In this document: one piece after another, positions 44,726-55,999 of the stretch | Layout of the letters: each line of letters begins with the position of its first letter | Numbering within the stretch: the first letter of the stretch is position 1 | Origin: Gonatopus flavifemur | Taxonomy: Eukaryota; Arthropoda; Insecta; Hymenoptera; Dryinidae | Assembly (NCBI GenBank): GCA_018340375.1 | Contig: JAFFJZ010000009.1 | Coordinates: 14,834,501-14,898,500, forward strand | Direction: 5' to 3' | Length of the DNA: 64,000 nt | Notes under the pieces: model-generated | Seen by the model: the letters and a program-made list of their open reading frames with translations, nothing else | Database searches by the model: none | Told to the model about the DNA's origin: nothing | Made by a program: the position numbers and the translations under genes

Positions 44726-45935
44726 CAATGCTGACACTGCACTCCCCCTGTTATCAACGAAATATGGACACTTCATCCTCTCCCATTTTTTCCTCTGTCA
44801 TTTCATCCCCCGGACAATTCATCCTCCTAGACATTTCATCTTCCGGGACATTCCATCCTTTGGACATTTCATCCTCTGTACATTTCATCCTCCGAGACAC
44901 TTCATCCTCCAACACTTGATCCTCTCCCATTTCTTCCTCAGGACATTTAATCCTCTGAACATTTCATCCTCTGGACATTTCATCTTCTGAATATTTCATC
45001 CTCTGGACATTTCATCCTCTGGACATTTCATCCTCTGGACATTTCATCCTCTGGACATTTCATCCTCTGGACATTTCAGTCTCTGGACATTTCATCTTTT
45101 GGATAATTTCCTGCGATTCATTGATTTGCTGAAAACTGGTAAATATAAAGAAAACACCCCTCACCTTCAGTTTTTTTGAAACTCATGTTTTTCATGTATT
45201 TCAATGTACTGATTCCGAATCTGGTCATGAAAGTGCGGAAACGCATTCTTCATGAGTTATGAGGAGAAAAAGGCCCCAACATAGCCCATGTTCACCTAAT
45301 GACAAACAAGTTTCCATTTCCGGGTTCGATTGGTGAAATTGATGTACGAGTAATTGTATATAACTTATGCGTAAGTTGTGTATAAAAGGTACATAACTTG
45401 GGTTACGTAGCAACAGACCCCAAGTAAAAACATCCCTGACAAAAAATCCCCGCCGAAAACCCCTTCGAAAAATCCCCACATGCCAAAATATCCCAAATCA
45501 AAGAACCCAGCACAGAATCATCCCACAAACCAAACAACTGACCCATAAAAACCGAAACCGAGACCGTCTATTGAACGGCCATTGAACGGCCATTGAACGG
45601 CCATTGAACGGCTATTGAACGGCTATTGAACGGCTATTGGACGGCTATTGGACGTCTATTGGACATTCAGTACGTTCATTGGACGTTCCTGGAGGTTTGT
45701 GTTCTCTTGGGAATTACAAGCCTGGCAAGTTTCAAAGAATGAAAGATCCAGAGGATGAAATGATCCGGAAGATGAAACGTCCAGAGGATCAAATGTTTTT
45801 GAGGATGGAATGTTTGGAGGATGAAATGTCCAGAGGATGAAATGTCCCAGAGGATGAAGTGACAGAGGAAGAAATGGGAGAGGATCAAGTGTCGGAGGAT
45901 GAAGTGTCCTACTACCGTTGTCAACATTGGCATAA
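44726..45935. mobile_element. Inverted-minisatellite element (CATTTCATCCTCTGGA)
   Basis: Left arm 44726-45110 is a 16-bp minisatellite, CATTTCATCCTCTGGA, with variants. The right arm 45720-45935 is its complement (GAGGATGAAATGTCCA). Outer parts pair too: CCAATGCTGACA near 44728 with TGTCAACATTGG near 45920. The centre holds 45420-45535 (AAAAATCCCC, CCAAAATATCCC) and an 11-bp minisatellite. Same plan as other elements here: palindromic ends with arrays inside. Confidence 0.7.
45560..45690. repeat. 11-bp minisatellite ATTGAACGGCC
   Basis: About 9-10 tandem copies grading from ATTGAACGGCC to ATTGGACGGCT to ATTGGACGT. The gradient shows stepwise expansion. Located inside the inverted-minisatellite element. 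Confidence 0.85.
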
Positions 45936-46029
45936 TTCGGATTCTCCTGATTGGGGAGTAATTATGAATCGGACGAAATCCAGCGAAGACCTTCCGGAAA
46001 GCTTAGAAAGAATCTAGTCATAAATGACA

Positions 46030-47260
46030 CCTCAAAATGGTTTCTTCAACTCGTGTATTGCTCTGAGCACAATTGTGACATTCACAGGTTATTATCGGCT
46101 TGTCGGATTGTGATCACCATCATTTTCCATTATCATAGACGCGCTGAATAATGATGGATCGAACAAAATCCATCGAACACCTTGCGAAGACCCTTGAAAA
46201 ATTTTCGTAAATAACAACACTTCGAAGTTGTTTTTTCAACTCGTATATTGGTCTGAGCACAATTGTCAAATCCACAGATTATTGTTGAATCACATTTTAT
46301 ATTCCTTTTTCCAACTTGTATACTGGTCTAAGGTCAATTAGTATTACATCCTCGGGATATTATTTGATTGTCGCATCTGAATGACAATCATTCTAACTTA
46401 TCATAGACGGGCTGAACAATTGTAAATCGGAAGAGATCCATCGAAGACTTTCTGAAGACCTCAGGAAAATCATCGTAATAAATTTCACTGTAAAGTCGGT
46501 TTTCCAACTCGAATATTGGTCTGAGCACAATTATTACATTCAGGGGTTATTATTAGATTGTCGAATGTGGATCACAATCATTTTTTATCATCATAGACGG
46601 GCAGGATCATTATGGATTGGTGTTATCAAGCTGGTATATGTGGGGTGAGGTGGGGGGGGAGGAGGGGGGTTCTAGAGCAACGGTACGTAACAGCCAAAAA
46701 TATGTTTCCTTCTAACACTGAGCGCAAAATTCCATAAAGCGTATAATAAAATTTGGATATTCAGTGTTTAAAATTTGAATCCTTCTCATTACCCACACAG
46801 CACCACAGTTCAGAGAGAGTTAATAATAAATTAATTTTCAACTATAAGAATTCCAACCTCATGCATTAAGAATCCTCCCTGAACTGTGGTGCTGTGCGGG
46901 TACTTTTAGTAAGGTATTTTTAATCATCTGCATTTTGGTATGAAAATCCGTTTTACAAACCTTCTTGTTTTTAGTTTACTAAAGAAGTAAGAAAAATTCA
47001 AACATTTTCGAGCGATTTCCAAATATTCATTGAAATATATTTTGATACATATACATTGAAATATATAATGAATGACAATCAGTCTCCCTCATCATAGACG
47101 TGCTGAGTAATTATGAATCGACAGAGATCCATGGAAGACCTTCCGAAGACTTCAGAAAAATTGTAGTAATGGATGACATTTCAAAGGGGTTTCTTCCAAC
47201 CCGTGTATTGCTCTGAGCACAATTATGACATTCGAAGGTTATTATTGAATTGTCATTATA
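46030..47260. repeat. ~190-bp degenerate tandem repeat
   Basis: Copies begin GGTCTGAGCACAATTGTGACATTCA and contain GGTTATTAT.G.TTGTC, GATCACAATCATTTT, TATCATAGACG.GCTGA, ATCCA.CGAAGACCTT.CGAAGAC and TTTTTTCAACTCGTATATT. Starts at about 46055, 46250, 46325, 46512 and 47208. The run is interrupted at 46625-47060 by unrelated sequence with a G-rich tract (46641-46676) and an inverted pair CACAGCACCACAGTTCAG / CTGAACTGTGGTGCTGTG (46796 and 46879). Confidence 0.65.
46796..46900. mobile_element. ~105-bp hairpin MITE
   Basis: CACAGCACCACAGTTCAG at the left end is the exact complement of CTGAACTGTGGTGCTGTG at the right end, loop about 65 bp. No coding capacity. Confidence 0.6.
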
Positions 47261-48038
47261 GATTTGCTACAGAGCGAGACGTCCTCCATAAAAATCTGAG
47301 AATATATGTTAGTTCCTCAATAATAATAGAAAATTTGGTTCTTCCTTAAGAATGACCTCAATTTCAATTCTCAGTAACAAAAATTTGAAACATTCTTATA
47401 TTTTCCCAAAATCAAATCTATTCCACATGTTCAATCCTTCCCGTCTAAAACATAATCAATTTTTCATTTGTGACATTCATCATTTTCGATCGATTCAACT
47501 CTTTTTATATGCCAGCACATGGAGAAAACTGGAATAGTGACGTTCACCATTATCGTTTAGTAGAACCTTGTTTCGCTGAAAGCACTAAGCAATCATTTCA
47601 TTCTACTGAATATAATTCAGTAAAGATTCGTGATTTCAACAAAATGGTGCAGTAGTCCATGTATGATCAATATTACGGATGGTATAGTTAGTTTGACTGA
47701 CTCAATTGCCTTTACTACGCTGTTTAGTAATAATAACTGTTTTATTCGCGCTTGAGCGGAGTGAACCGAAACGAGTCGAACATAACCGAATATACGAACT
47801 CTCCTTGCTTACCGACACTGTTTTGTTTATAAACGATTTTTTTTCTCATATATATGTTAATGGCAGGAAAGGAGTTGATAATAACTCGTATATGGAATAT
47901 GCCTATCATGATTCTCGTCTTAATAATCAACACTTCACAAAATCAATATATTTAGAGAATCCAAAATTGTTTCAACAGTATCCTCTAATCATAAGTTCTC
48001 TAAATACTTATAAGAGATACGTAAAGCTAGAAAAATTA
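47261..48038. other. No supported gene
   Basis: A 47706-48077 open frame begins with a hydrophobic stretch (CLVIITVLFAL) but has no ATG at its start and runs into the end of the next transposon, so I do not call it a secreted protein. The rest is AT-rich sequence. Confidence 0.35.
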
Positions 48039-49211
48039 TCCCAGACAGCAAGACAGGTTCGAAAGAATGCCATATGAATTCTTAACATGAACTTCTCAAG
48101 AACTCTCAGCATTGAATTCTTCCAGAATTCATTTAGATCATATGGGGTTCTCAGAGAATTCTTCTGAATGATTTAGGGAGTTTGTAAAATGTTCGAAACC
48201 AACTCTTAAAATGCGATTCAAGAACTCTCATATGTCCAATGATATTGACTCGTGCGGTGTTCTCTATTCAATCCGAAAGAATTATTTGTGGATTCGTTGA
48301 AAATGTAGATGGCGCTAATAAGATCATATGTTTTCCAGTTCGTGCATGCCAAACCAACTTATTGGCGGAAGAATATCTTTTTGGAATTTTTTTTTCACCC
48401 TAAAATTCAAGTAATTTATGTTCTCTTATCACGTTAATATTCATGCTTTTATGAAGAATTGTGATAAATAATTGTTATCAATACGAAAAATTGAATAAAT
48501 ATTAAAAAACCTCAAATAAAACGTTCCGGGTGGTGATTTCATCAGTATACTGAGAGATACTGAAATGTCCTCTATGGAGATTTGTGTTATTTAAAATATT
48601 AATATTTCGAAAATAATTGACATCTAAAATTGACGATAGTTTTATAGGGATTCCAATTACACTTCTTTGAAGAATAATTTTGAAACAAAAATTTGTCCAA
48701 ATTCAAAACTAAACTCTTATACATCAGAATGTACGTTGAATTCTCTCAAATTCCAATGTCAAATATAAATTCTTCTTGTGCAGGCAGGAAAAAATATTCA
48801 ATAACAAACGAATAGAAAATCATTTAAATACTTGAATGAAACTTTGTATTGATTCCAATGTACCCAATGTAAATTAATTTTATATTATCCAATTTATGAA
48901 ATTCTCCAATTAACAGATACATTTGAAATTCAAAATAACTCCTTTTATTAAAGAAACGAGTTTCTTGAAAAGTCTTGATTTGCTCTTCATTTACACTTTC
49001 AATGTTCTCAAAGAATTCTCAGGTGAGTTCATAATTAATTCTAATGTGATGGAAAAAGAACACCAAGAATGCTCTATTGGTTGGACATTTCAGAGTTCTG
49101 AATATATTCTACCAGAATTCTTCCGATTACTTTTGGTGCTCCTGAAGAATTCTTTCGAACATCCGAGAATTCTTCGCGGATTCTTTTAGAACTCTCAATG
49201 TTGTCTGGGAT
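48039..49211. mobile_element. CCCAGACARCA-ended element
   Basis: Starts ATCCCAGACAGCAAGACAGG and ends ATGTTGTCTGGGAT. It is about 1.17 kb. Both halves are rich in GAATTCTTC.AGAATTC and AGAACTCTCA motifs, in inverted relation near the two ends; the middle is AT-rich. No transposase. Related ends occur at 7246 and 26012. Confidence 0.65.
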
Positions 49212-49300
49212 ATGTTCAGTGTAGCTCAAGTGGTATACGCGTTAGGTGTAGGTAGGTAGGTAGGTAGGTAGGATGTGGAGGTTCGATTCCCGCTTTCAGC
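49212..49300 (+). repeat. tRNA-derived SINE head with (TAGG)n
   Basis: GTGTAGCTCAAGTGGTATACGCG (A-box), then GTTAGGTGTAGGTAGGTAGG..., then GAGGTTCGATTCCCGC (B-box). The (GTAG)n expansion occupies the place of the anticodon arm. Best of the SINE heads here. Confidence 0.65.
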
Positions 49301-50149
49301 GCCCTGAATGTCATGTGCAATTGATGTTCGATGCTACAACTTCACGCTCAACTAAACAGTAATGAATGTCAAGCAATCAAAATTTTTGCTGCTTTGGGAA
49401 ATTATTTCTAAAGACAACATTAACAACCTTCATAATATAACAAAAACTTTTTTATTGTTGAATCGAATTCATATTGTTGTTTAGTAAAAATTATCATGCC
49501 CATTCCGTGGAATAGATGATTTGTGTGGTGGAATCAATGATGCGACCATTCACTGTTTGGTACGAATAACAATGCTTGGGTAATCGAATGAAATACAAGT
49601 TTAGTAAAATTAATTTGACTTGTTATGGTGACATGAACTGTATGTGCATTCGGTTTCTAATACTAAACATTTGGTCTGTCCATATTTCACTAAATCGTTA
49701 AGTACGAGATACCATTGGTTTGATTGATATCACTATTCAGTTTTCTCCGTGCATGCATGGTTAACAAAGTTGAATCGATCCCGCTTCTTCATCTTCAATC
49801 TTTTTCCCATGGAAGTGAACAACTTCACCCTTTTATACACATGAGATTGTGTGTGTGAATTTATTCTTCCTCGAAACGATCTTTACTTAGAGAACCACTG
49901 CGACCGTCATTGTTTATATATAGTGGCCGATAGCTTGGCCGATGTCTGCAGGGACATGTGTGTGGAACATGAAAGTGAAAAGATTATTCCCTTATATCAA
50001 ATAGTGAAGGCCCACAAGGAACTTGAGAATTACGAAAAGTCGTCAAGAACCATATTTCACCAGTACATTGTTATTTTTTGGGGGTACCTATGGGGTACGT
50101 TTTGATATTTTTTGAAGCAACTGCTACCTCTCAGCTTCGAAATACTTCA
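49301..50149. other. No supported gene
   Basis: AT-rich sequence. An open frame at 49851-50105 contains CEFILPRNDLYLENHCDRHCLY but matches no family I recognise. Confidence 0.3.
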
Positions 50150-50950
50150 AGATGAATAGTGTGAAAAAGACTTGTGATATTGCGACCGTGCATGTCATCG
50201 CTTCCTATTATCTTATTGTGATTAAAATTATACCACGTTCTGAGTATGATCCACAAGTGGTCTCATATGATTTTCATCCCAATCGGGTGAGAACTGTGGA
50301 AATTTTTTTTTGCCATCCACGTTTCTTAGCACGTTTCTTGTATATTTTGAAAGCATGCCTTCCTTATGTTCGTATTATCTGAATATTCTCAAGGAACTTT
50401 GAGCATATTCAATTCATGACTTATTAGTTGTACGATATAGATTCCAAGCAAGTCGAAAGTGAAGAAAGAGAAATGGTAAGCACTGCACGGAAAAAATAAT
50501 GTAGCTACTTAGCTGCTCCAGCTAAATTATTTTTTGCGTGTGAGCTTCGAAACAAAATTGAAAATTTCGTAAATGCCGCTATCATGCGGATATCTTCCGT
50601 TCCTATCATTCGATTGTTATGAAACTCTTACCACAGTTTTATGTAGTGCCGATAGTGATCCCATATAAGTTTCAACTTGATCTCCACAAAAAAACGGTGG
50701 ACAGACAGGAAACATGTTATCAGAAATTGTGATCTTGGGACCGGGCATGTTTTCACTTCTTGTTATGCGATTCCAATGAAACTCATACTGCGGTCCAGTT
50801 ATGATCCTACAGTGGTTCGATATAAGTTCCATCACAATCAGTTGAGAAATGTGGAGGAAAAGTCGGCAATCTGCATTGTTTGATGGTATTTTAAAAAGTT
50901 TCATCCTAATTCGTTGATTAGGAATGAGCAAGCGTTGTGCCAATTGGCAG
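50150..50950. repeat. Degenerate ~180-bp repeats
   Basis: Three related stretches (about 50180-50320, 50590-50690, 50735-50870) share CGTGCATGT..TC.CTTC.TATTAT, GATT..AATGAAACTCATAC, TATGATCC.ACAGTGGT and ATATAAGTTTCA.C..GATC. Non-coding. Confidence 0.55.
50486..50540. mobile_element. 55-bp mini-hairpin with CACGGAAAAAATAAT ends
   Basis: CACGGAAAAAATAAT ... ATTATTTTTTGCGTG, with inner GTAGCTACTTAGCTGC. Flanked by TG on both sides. Same end type and TG target as the MITE at 3719. Confidence 0.65.
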
Positions 50951-52594
50951 TTCTTTCCTCTTTTAGAGTTTTTTTTTCATAGGGAACCTCATCGAATATA
51001 ACATCCATCTTCATCATTTTCTATTGTATATACTATTATTCATTGTATCATTCACTTTTTTCTTGTCCTCAGAGGATATTAATTCAGGACTAAATACCTA
51101 TCTATCTATTTTTCATCTCTTATTCAAATTTAAGATTTTTAATGTGTCTTAAAATACACTGTATGGATATTTTATATCGATGACAAACCAAATTTTCCTC
51201 AAATATTTTCAAGGAATAGGTTTCAGATAGTTCATCCAAAGATAAATGGGAATGAAGAATTCTTATGATGAAGGAATAATTTGTCAGAACTCAATGGAAG
51301 TCTCAATATTTCAGAATAACATTCAGGTTCTAGCATACATTTTATGTCCACATATACCTGGGAAATTAATTCACTTTCAACAATTGAATAAGCTTATGAT
51401 ATGTGGTTGCGAATACGTGAAAATCACACGTGTTAAAAAGGAATACAAATAATGGGATTAATGCGGAATGACTGGTTGACGATGATAACAGAAATTGATT
51501 TCACCCTCGTGGTCTCTTCCGACCCTCATGTTGTTATGACCCCCTTCCGCCTGGTCTTCCATCTCTTCAACCTCTTGAAAGCATCCCCTCGAAACGATGA
51601 ATCTATTCTATAAAGCATTGACGTTCATGGGACACTGCGCAAGCCATGAGACACGCCCATTTTCTATTATCACACCCCTTGCTATATTGTTGATAAAAGT
51701 AATGATACTTCACATCGTTGTTCAGATATATTACATGATACTCTAAACAAATATTCACGGTTGAAGGACTGTATGGATTTCTGGTTTTCTTTCAGTTATG
51801 TCAATCAAACAGCATTATTCAATGACTAACATTTTCGAATATTCCTGATATTCTTTCGAGAAACATGATGAAAGATTTTCAGTTACAATCAGATTGTATT
51901 TCGCTGGCGGATAAAAAGGAACTAGCTGATTTCATTGCCAAAAATGTTTGTGATAAAACAAACTTGTATGCTGGTGAAATTCCGTTGTTTGATATGCTTA
52001 TATCGGTATTAGAGGAAGCCAAAAATGAACAAATTCAATGTCGTTTCTCGAGATGTAACAATAGCAAATGCCTACAGTACTTCAAAAATTTATTTTCAAA
52101 TGAAAAAAAAGTATGGTTTCATACACTAAAAAATAAGTCTCGGAGGTTTATAGTTCTCTTTAATAGACTGAAGGCAAATCAATTCAGTTCGAAACATCAT
52201 TCAGCAGAAGAAATATAACAAACTCCCCAAAGTGTACTCATGGAGAAGAAGAAGATACAATAAATCATAAATTATTTCAATGTCCTGTATATGGTGACCA
52301 AGATCTGACTCCCCTCATAAATTAAAGCAACGTGAAATTTTCTGCCCTATTGTATGGGTAATATCTTATGTGATATGTTGTAAAAAGCCTGAACTTGTTA
52401 TATAATTTTGGCAATAGATGTAAATGGCATGTCTAAATATCTCTGAATGTAAATATACTCATAACAGTAGGTATAAGTGAATATACATTTTCCATTTAGC
52501 GGTAAGAAATCCTCGCATAGATCCCTCCATTCCCTGAGAATTCCATTGTAACAGTGCACGTCTCAGTGAGTATAGTACCACCAGACTATAACTA
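50951..52594. other. Mostly unrecognised; one small ORF
   Basis: AT-rich. 51865-52218 (+) is the only ATG-started frame of note and is listed separately. No repeat boundaries recognised. Confidence 0.35.
51865..52218 (+). CDS. Hypothetical 117-residue ORF
   Basis: Starts at ATG 51865 (MMKDFQLQ) and ends in TAA. A small Cys cluster (CRFSRCNNSKC, residues ~59-69) is followed by an aromatic and basic stretch (YFKNLFSNEKKVWFHTLKNKSRR). No signal peptide or membrane segment. No family recognised. It may be a fragment of a transposon protein or a chance frame; the density of mobile debris argues for the former or for nothing. Confidence 0.2.
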   Translation: MMKDFQLQSDCISLADKKELADFIAKNVCDKTNLYAGEIPLFDMLISVLEEAKNEQIQCRFSRCNNSKCLQYFKNLFSNEKKVWFHTLKNKSRRFIVLFNRLKANQFSSKHHSAEEI

Positions 52595-52860
52595 CACGGA
52601 GAAAAAGGTATCTTAAAAAGTACCATAATTTATGGATTTTCTGCGCTGGTCTGACCGAGTCTAAATATTTACCTGAAGAAACCTCTAAAAGTACCATAAT
52701 GTCTTGGACTTTTATACGGAAGGTACCATACTTATTTCAAAAAGTCCAAGAAATTATGGTACTTTCAGAGATTCATGCAAGTGAATATTCCGACTCGGGT
52801 CAGAGAAGCGCTGAAAATCCATAAATTATGGTATTTTTCAAGATATCTGTTTTCTCAGTG
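52595..52860. mobile_element. 266-bp MITE with TA target (CACNGAGAAAA ends)
   Basis: Left CACGGAGAAAAAGGTATCTT, right its near complement ending TTTTCTCAGTG, flanked by TA on both sides. Arms extend through AAAAGTACCATAATTTATGG / CCATAAATTATGGTATTTTT, and inner TTGGACTTTT..AAAAAGTCCAAG also pair. Probably a Tc1/mariner-class MITE by target and ends. Confidence 0.85.
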
Positions 52861-53108
52861 TATTAGAATAATCTTCTGAAATATGTTAATGTTAGATGGG
52901 GTATATGGACTAACATTGTCAAAACCCTTTCAAAATCTGTACTGAATTTCAATAAAGTTATTGAAATTGGCAGTGATATTGAGATTGGCGTTCCGCTCTA
53001 CATCATTCTCAGAATATTGCAAATTATCATAGCACGATTACTAGAAGATTAATGACGTACGAGCTCAATAGTGAAGTAGAAAATTGATATTGAGAAAAGT
53101 GATGATCC

Positions 53109-53422
53109 CCTCATGAAAAAACCCGATATCAAAATTTCATCGTTAAATCATCAGTTGTTTTAATACTATCCGAAATCTATCGTGTTGTTTCATCATCGTA
53201 CAAGTCCGATACAAATACGATATCTATGATAATTATCCAAAATAAACCCGATATCGGGAAATCATCGGGTTGCTGGTTCAGTTTTGTATCGGATAATTAT
53301 CGCAGACATCGTATTTTTATCGGACTCATCTGATAATGGAACAAGACGATAGATTTCGGATAGTATTGATACAACTCATGATTGAACGATGAAATCCCGA
53401 TATTGGGTTTTTTCATAAGAGG
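53109..53422. mobile_element. 314-bp palindromic MITE
   Basis: Ends CCTCATGAAAAAACCCGATA / TATTGGGTTTTTTCATAAGAGG. Arms pair over most of the length, with repeated motifs CCCGATATC, ATCGGATAATTATC and CCGATACAAATACGA. Target duplication uncertain. Non-coding. Confidence 0.75.
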
Positions 53423-53867
53423 TCACAATTCATTATTATCCAAGTAACTCACAGGAATATTCTATCAATTTTCCTTCATACTATTCCTGCGTGTGACCTT
53501 CCATCCACAAGAATTTTACATGGCAACGTTATCTTGATTTTGATCTAAACCCTTCGTCTGTGCTGACATCTTTGGCATGTATCTCAAATAAGACCCGTCA
53601 TCGCACTGCAGGAAGAACATGAATTCCATGGCATCGATTGTCTGCATTAACTTCTATTAGAAAGAAGTTATTTGCTGAATTGGGAATGTTGGTTAAATGA
53701 AAGAGCAAGTTTCTTTCTCAAATCTATAGGTTTACAGGTACAAACTTGATACGCGCGATTCAACTGTTTTTGATCTTTGAATTACTTCATTCCATGGAGT
53801 AGGTTACGAATATGTGAATACGCGGATGGTGGTCAAATCAACAGAGGACAAATCTATGGAGTGAGTG
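53423..53867. other. No recognised feature
   Basis: AT-rich sequence between two MITEs; nothing seen. Confidence 0.35.
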
Positions 53868-54009
53868 GGAGGTCTTTTTGCCCGAAAAGCTTTTTGATGG
53901 ATGGACATGATTTGACAATCGCTAGTCGTTTCCTGGTGATCACAAGAAGCGACTAATCGTTTCCAAATTATGTCCATTCGGCGAAAAACTTTTTCAGTCA
54001 AAAGACTCC
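53868..54009. mobile_element. 142-bp hairpin MITE
   Basis: GGAGGTCTTTTTGCCCGAAAAGCTTTTT at the left is mirrored by AAAAACTTTTTCAGTCAAAAGACTCC at the right. The inner parts GGACATGATTTG / CAAATTATGTCC and CGCTAGTCGTTTC / GAAGCGACTAATCG also pair. The open frame at 53804-54001 lies over it and is an artefact. Confidence 0.65.
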
Positions 54010-54035
54010 GAAATTGATAAAAGAAACTAGTTATA

Positions 54036-54186
54036 CCCTAGTGAAAATGGGAGCGTAAGGAGGGTATTAAGCGACACGGAGGAGTAAACGAAAAAGTATC
54101 TAAGCGCGAAAGGAGCGGAAATTGAAACATTTTACGCTTCATTTGTTTCAGAGTTCGCTTCCAGCGGGCGGAAATTTTCACCAGGG
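54036..54186. mobile_element. Short CCCTAG/CCAGGG element E, 151 bp
   Basis: Starts CCCTAGTGAAAATGGGAGCG and ends CGGAAATTTTCACCAGGG. Flanked by TA on both sides. The smallest member of the CCCTGG family, with ends most like element D at 30375. GGAGCGGAAATTGAAACATT in the interior. Confidence 0.75.
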
Positions 54187-54199
54187 TAGTTACCGAATG

Positions 54200-54365
54200 A
54201 ATTTGGTTCGCTTAAATATTAGGGGTGCGCGGGTATTGGATTTTTTCGGGTCGGGTCGAGTATTCAATGCGAATGTTGGGTCGGGTACCCGAAATTTTCC
54301 GGTCACCCGGAGTTTCCGAATCCTCGAATATCAGCGGGGTACCCGCAATTTTCGAGTATGCTAAG
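54200..54365. repeat. GGGTACCCG-rich palindromic block
   Basis: Local GC-rich stretch with GGGTATTGGATTTTTTCGGG, GGGTCGGGTACCCGAAATTTT, GGTCACCCGGAGTTT and GGGGTACCCGCAATTTTCGAG. Many short self-complementary units. Probably a fragment of a repeat family; boundaries not clear. Confidence 0.5.
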
Positions 54366-54779
54366 ATTGTAGCATTACCGAAACACCTTGGTATTCGAAA
54401 TCAATGGGGTCATTTAATTCTATCAAATTACTGAAGCGCTTGAATCTTCATAATAAAAGAAGGAAAGATTTCTCTTATGCAATTAATTTGAATCATTTGT
54501 TTTAATGAATAACCATTATTTTGTAATTTATGATTATTTTCATTGCCGCAATCATGGATATATTTACATTGCAATTCAATGAATTTTAAAATAATTCCTC
54601 CAGCCAGACAAGCGAATGGAGAGCTTAGAAGGTAGTGAGACTTTACCGAAAGCTTGAATACATTTGTGGTTACCTTTTCTTATACTATTCTTCAAATGAT
54701 AAAATCAGATTTCCATTATCTTAACATGGAAAAAAATGAACATCAATATAGAATGAGGGAACAAAACAACCTTATATTA
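54366..54779. other. No recognised feature
   Basis: AT-rich flank of the second mariner. A short open frame (54654-54845) overlaps the mariner end and is not supported. Confidence 0.35.
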
Positions 54780-55402
54780 TTGGGAGTACAAATTAGTTCG
54801 GTCCGGTTTGAAAAGATGACTCTCGCTTTCATAAATGTTTCATAGTCACAACCGATTTCAATTGTTTCAGAGAGGTTAGACACCTGTGAATAATATTCAG
54901 TTGATATCACTCCGAGTTCCTTCTAGAATCCCGATTTTTACTCAGTGAAGTATGTCAAATTTCGTTTCAACTAAGCAGCATTTGCGGAAGGTACTAGTTT
55001 TCTGTTTTAATTGGAAAAAAAGTACAGCTGAAGCCCATCGAAAACTTGTGGAAGTTTATGGTGACAATGCTCCAACTGATGAATCATGTAGGGAATGGTT
55101 TCAACGTTTTGAGAATGGCGATCTCAGTGTCGAACACAAGCCTCGCTCAGGACAACCACAAAAATTCGAAAACTAGGAATTGGAGGCCTTACTCGACGAA
55201 GATCCGAGTCAAACGCAACAGGAGCTTGCGGAATCATTGGGAGTTACGCAACAAGCAGTTTCTGTACGATTACAATCCATGGGCATGATTCAAAAGCAAG
55301 GCAATGGGGTGCCTTATGACTTAAAGCCTAGAAACATTGAACGGCGACTTTTTACTCGCGAGCAGCTGATTCAGAAACAACGAAGAGAGGGGTTCTTACA
55401 TC

Positions 55403-55674
55403 CACTGTTAGAAAAATCTGTCTTGAACTCAACACTACTATTATGAAATTTTTTACATAAACATTTCATTAAATTTCATACGAAATTTTGTATGAAATTT
55501 CATATTTTCATATTAAATTTCATGTTTTCATATTGAATTCAAAAATCGTTCTTAACTTTGATATGGAAACATGAAATTTCATAAGAACTTTTGTATGAAA
55601 CTTAATAAAATGTTTATGTAAAGAAACTTCATAATATTATTGTTGAGTTTGAGACAGATTTTTCTAACATTGTC
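55403..55674. mobile_element. 272-bp MITE inside mariner 2
   Basis: Ends CACTGTTAGAAAAATCTGTC / GACAGATTTTTCTAACATTG. Inner arms (TTGAACTCAACA, CATAAACATTTCATTAAATTTC) pair for about 100 bp, and the centre is ATGAAATTTCATA-type repeats. Excising it with one copy of TC rejoins the mariner frame (..GFLH-R-VVTGDEKW), so insertion point and a 2-bp duplication are well supported. Confidence 0.85.
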
Positions 55675-55933
55675 GGGTTGTGACAGGAGATGAGAAATGG
55701 ATATTCTACGATAACCCCAAGAAAAGAAAATACCATGCTATGCCCGGTCAATCGTCGCCATCGACTTCAACATCGACACCACAGAGTATTCATGGTTAAG
55801 AGAATATTCATGGTTCAAAGATCATGCTGTGTATCTGGTAGGACCAAAAGGGTGTTATATACTATGAGTTGCTCAAACCTGGTGATTCTATTACGGGTGA
55901 TCGGTATAGGCTACAATTGATTCGTTTGAGTCG

Positions 55934-55971
55934 CACAGTGGGGCCAAGTGCCAAAAAGCTGGACAAAATTA
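55934..55971 (+). other. Transib left terminus, RSS-like
   Basis: Heptamer CACAGTG, 22-bp spacer, then ACAAAATTA, an A-rich block at the place of an RSS nonamer (six leading bases match ACAAAAACC). The heptamer is identical to the V(D)J consensus. Confidence 0.75.
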
Positions 55972-55999
55972 TAAGGGGCTCTCAAATTCGCTTGCGACT

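Noticed and set aside
46641..46676. G-rich tract as a G-quadruplex regulator
   Set aside because: It could fold as such, but there is no nearby gene for it to regulate.
47706..48077. Possible secreted 123-residue protein
   Set aside because: The hydrophobic start lacks an ATG, and the C-terminus runs into a CCCAGACA element end; no family resemblance.
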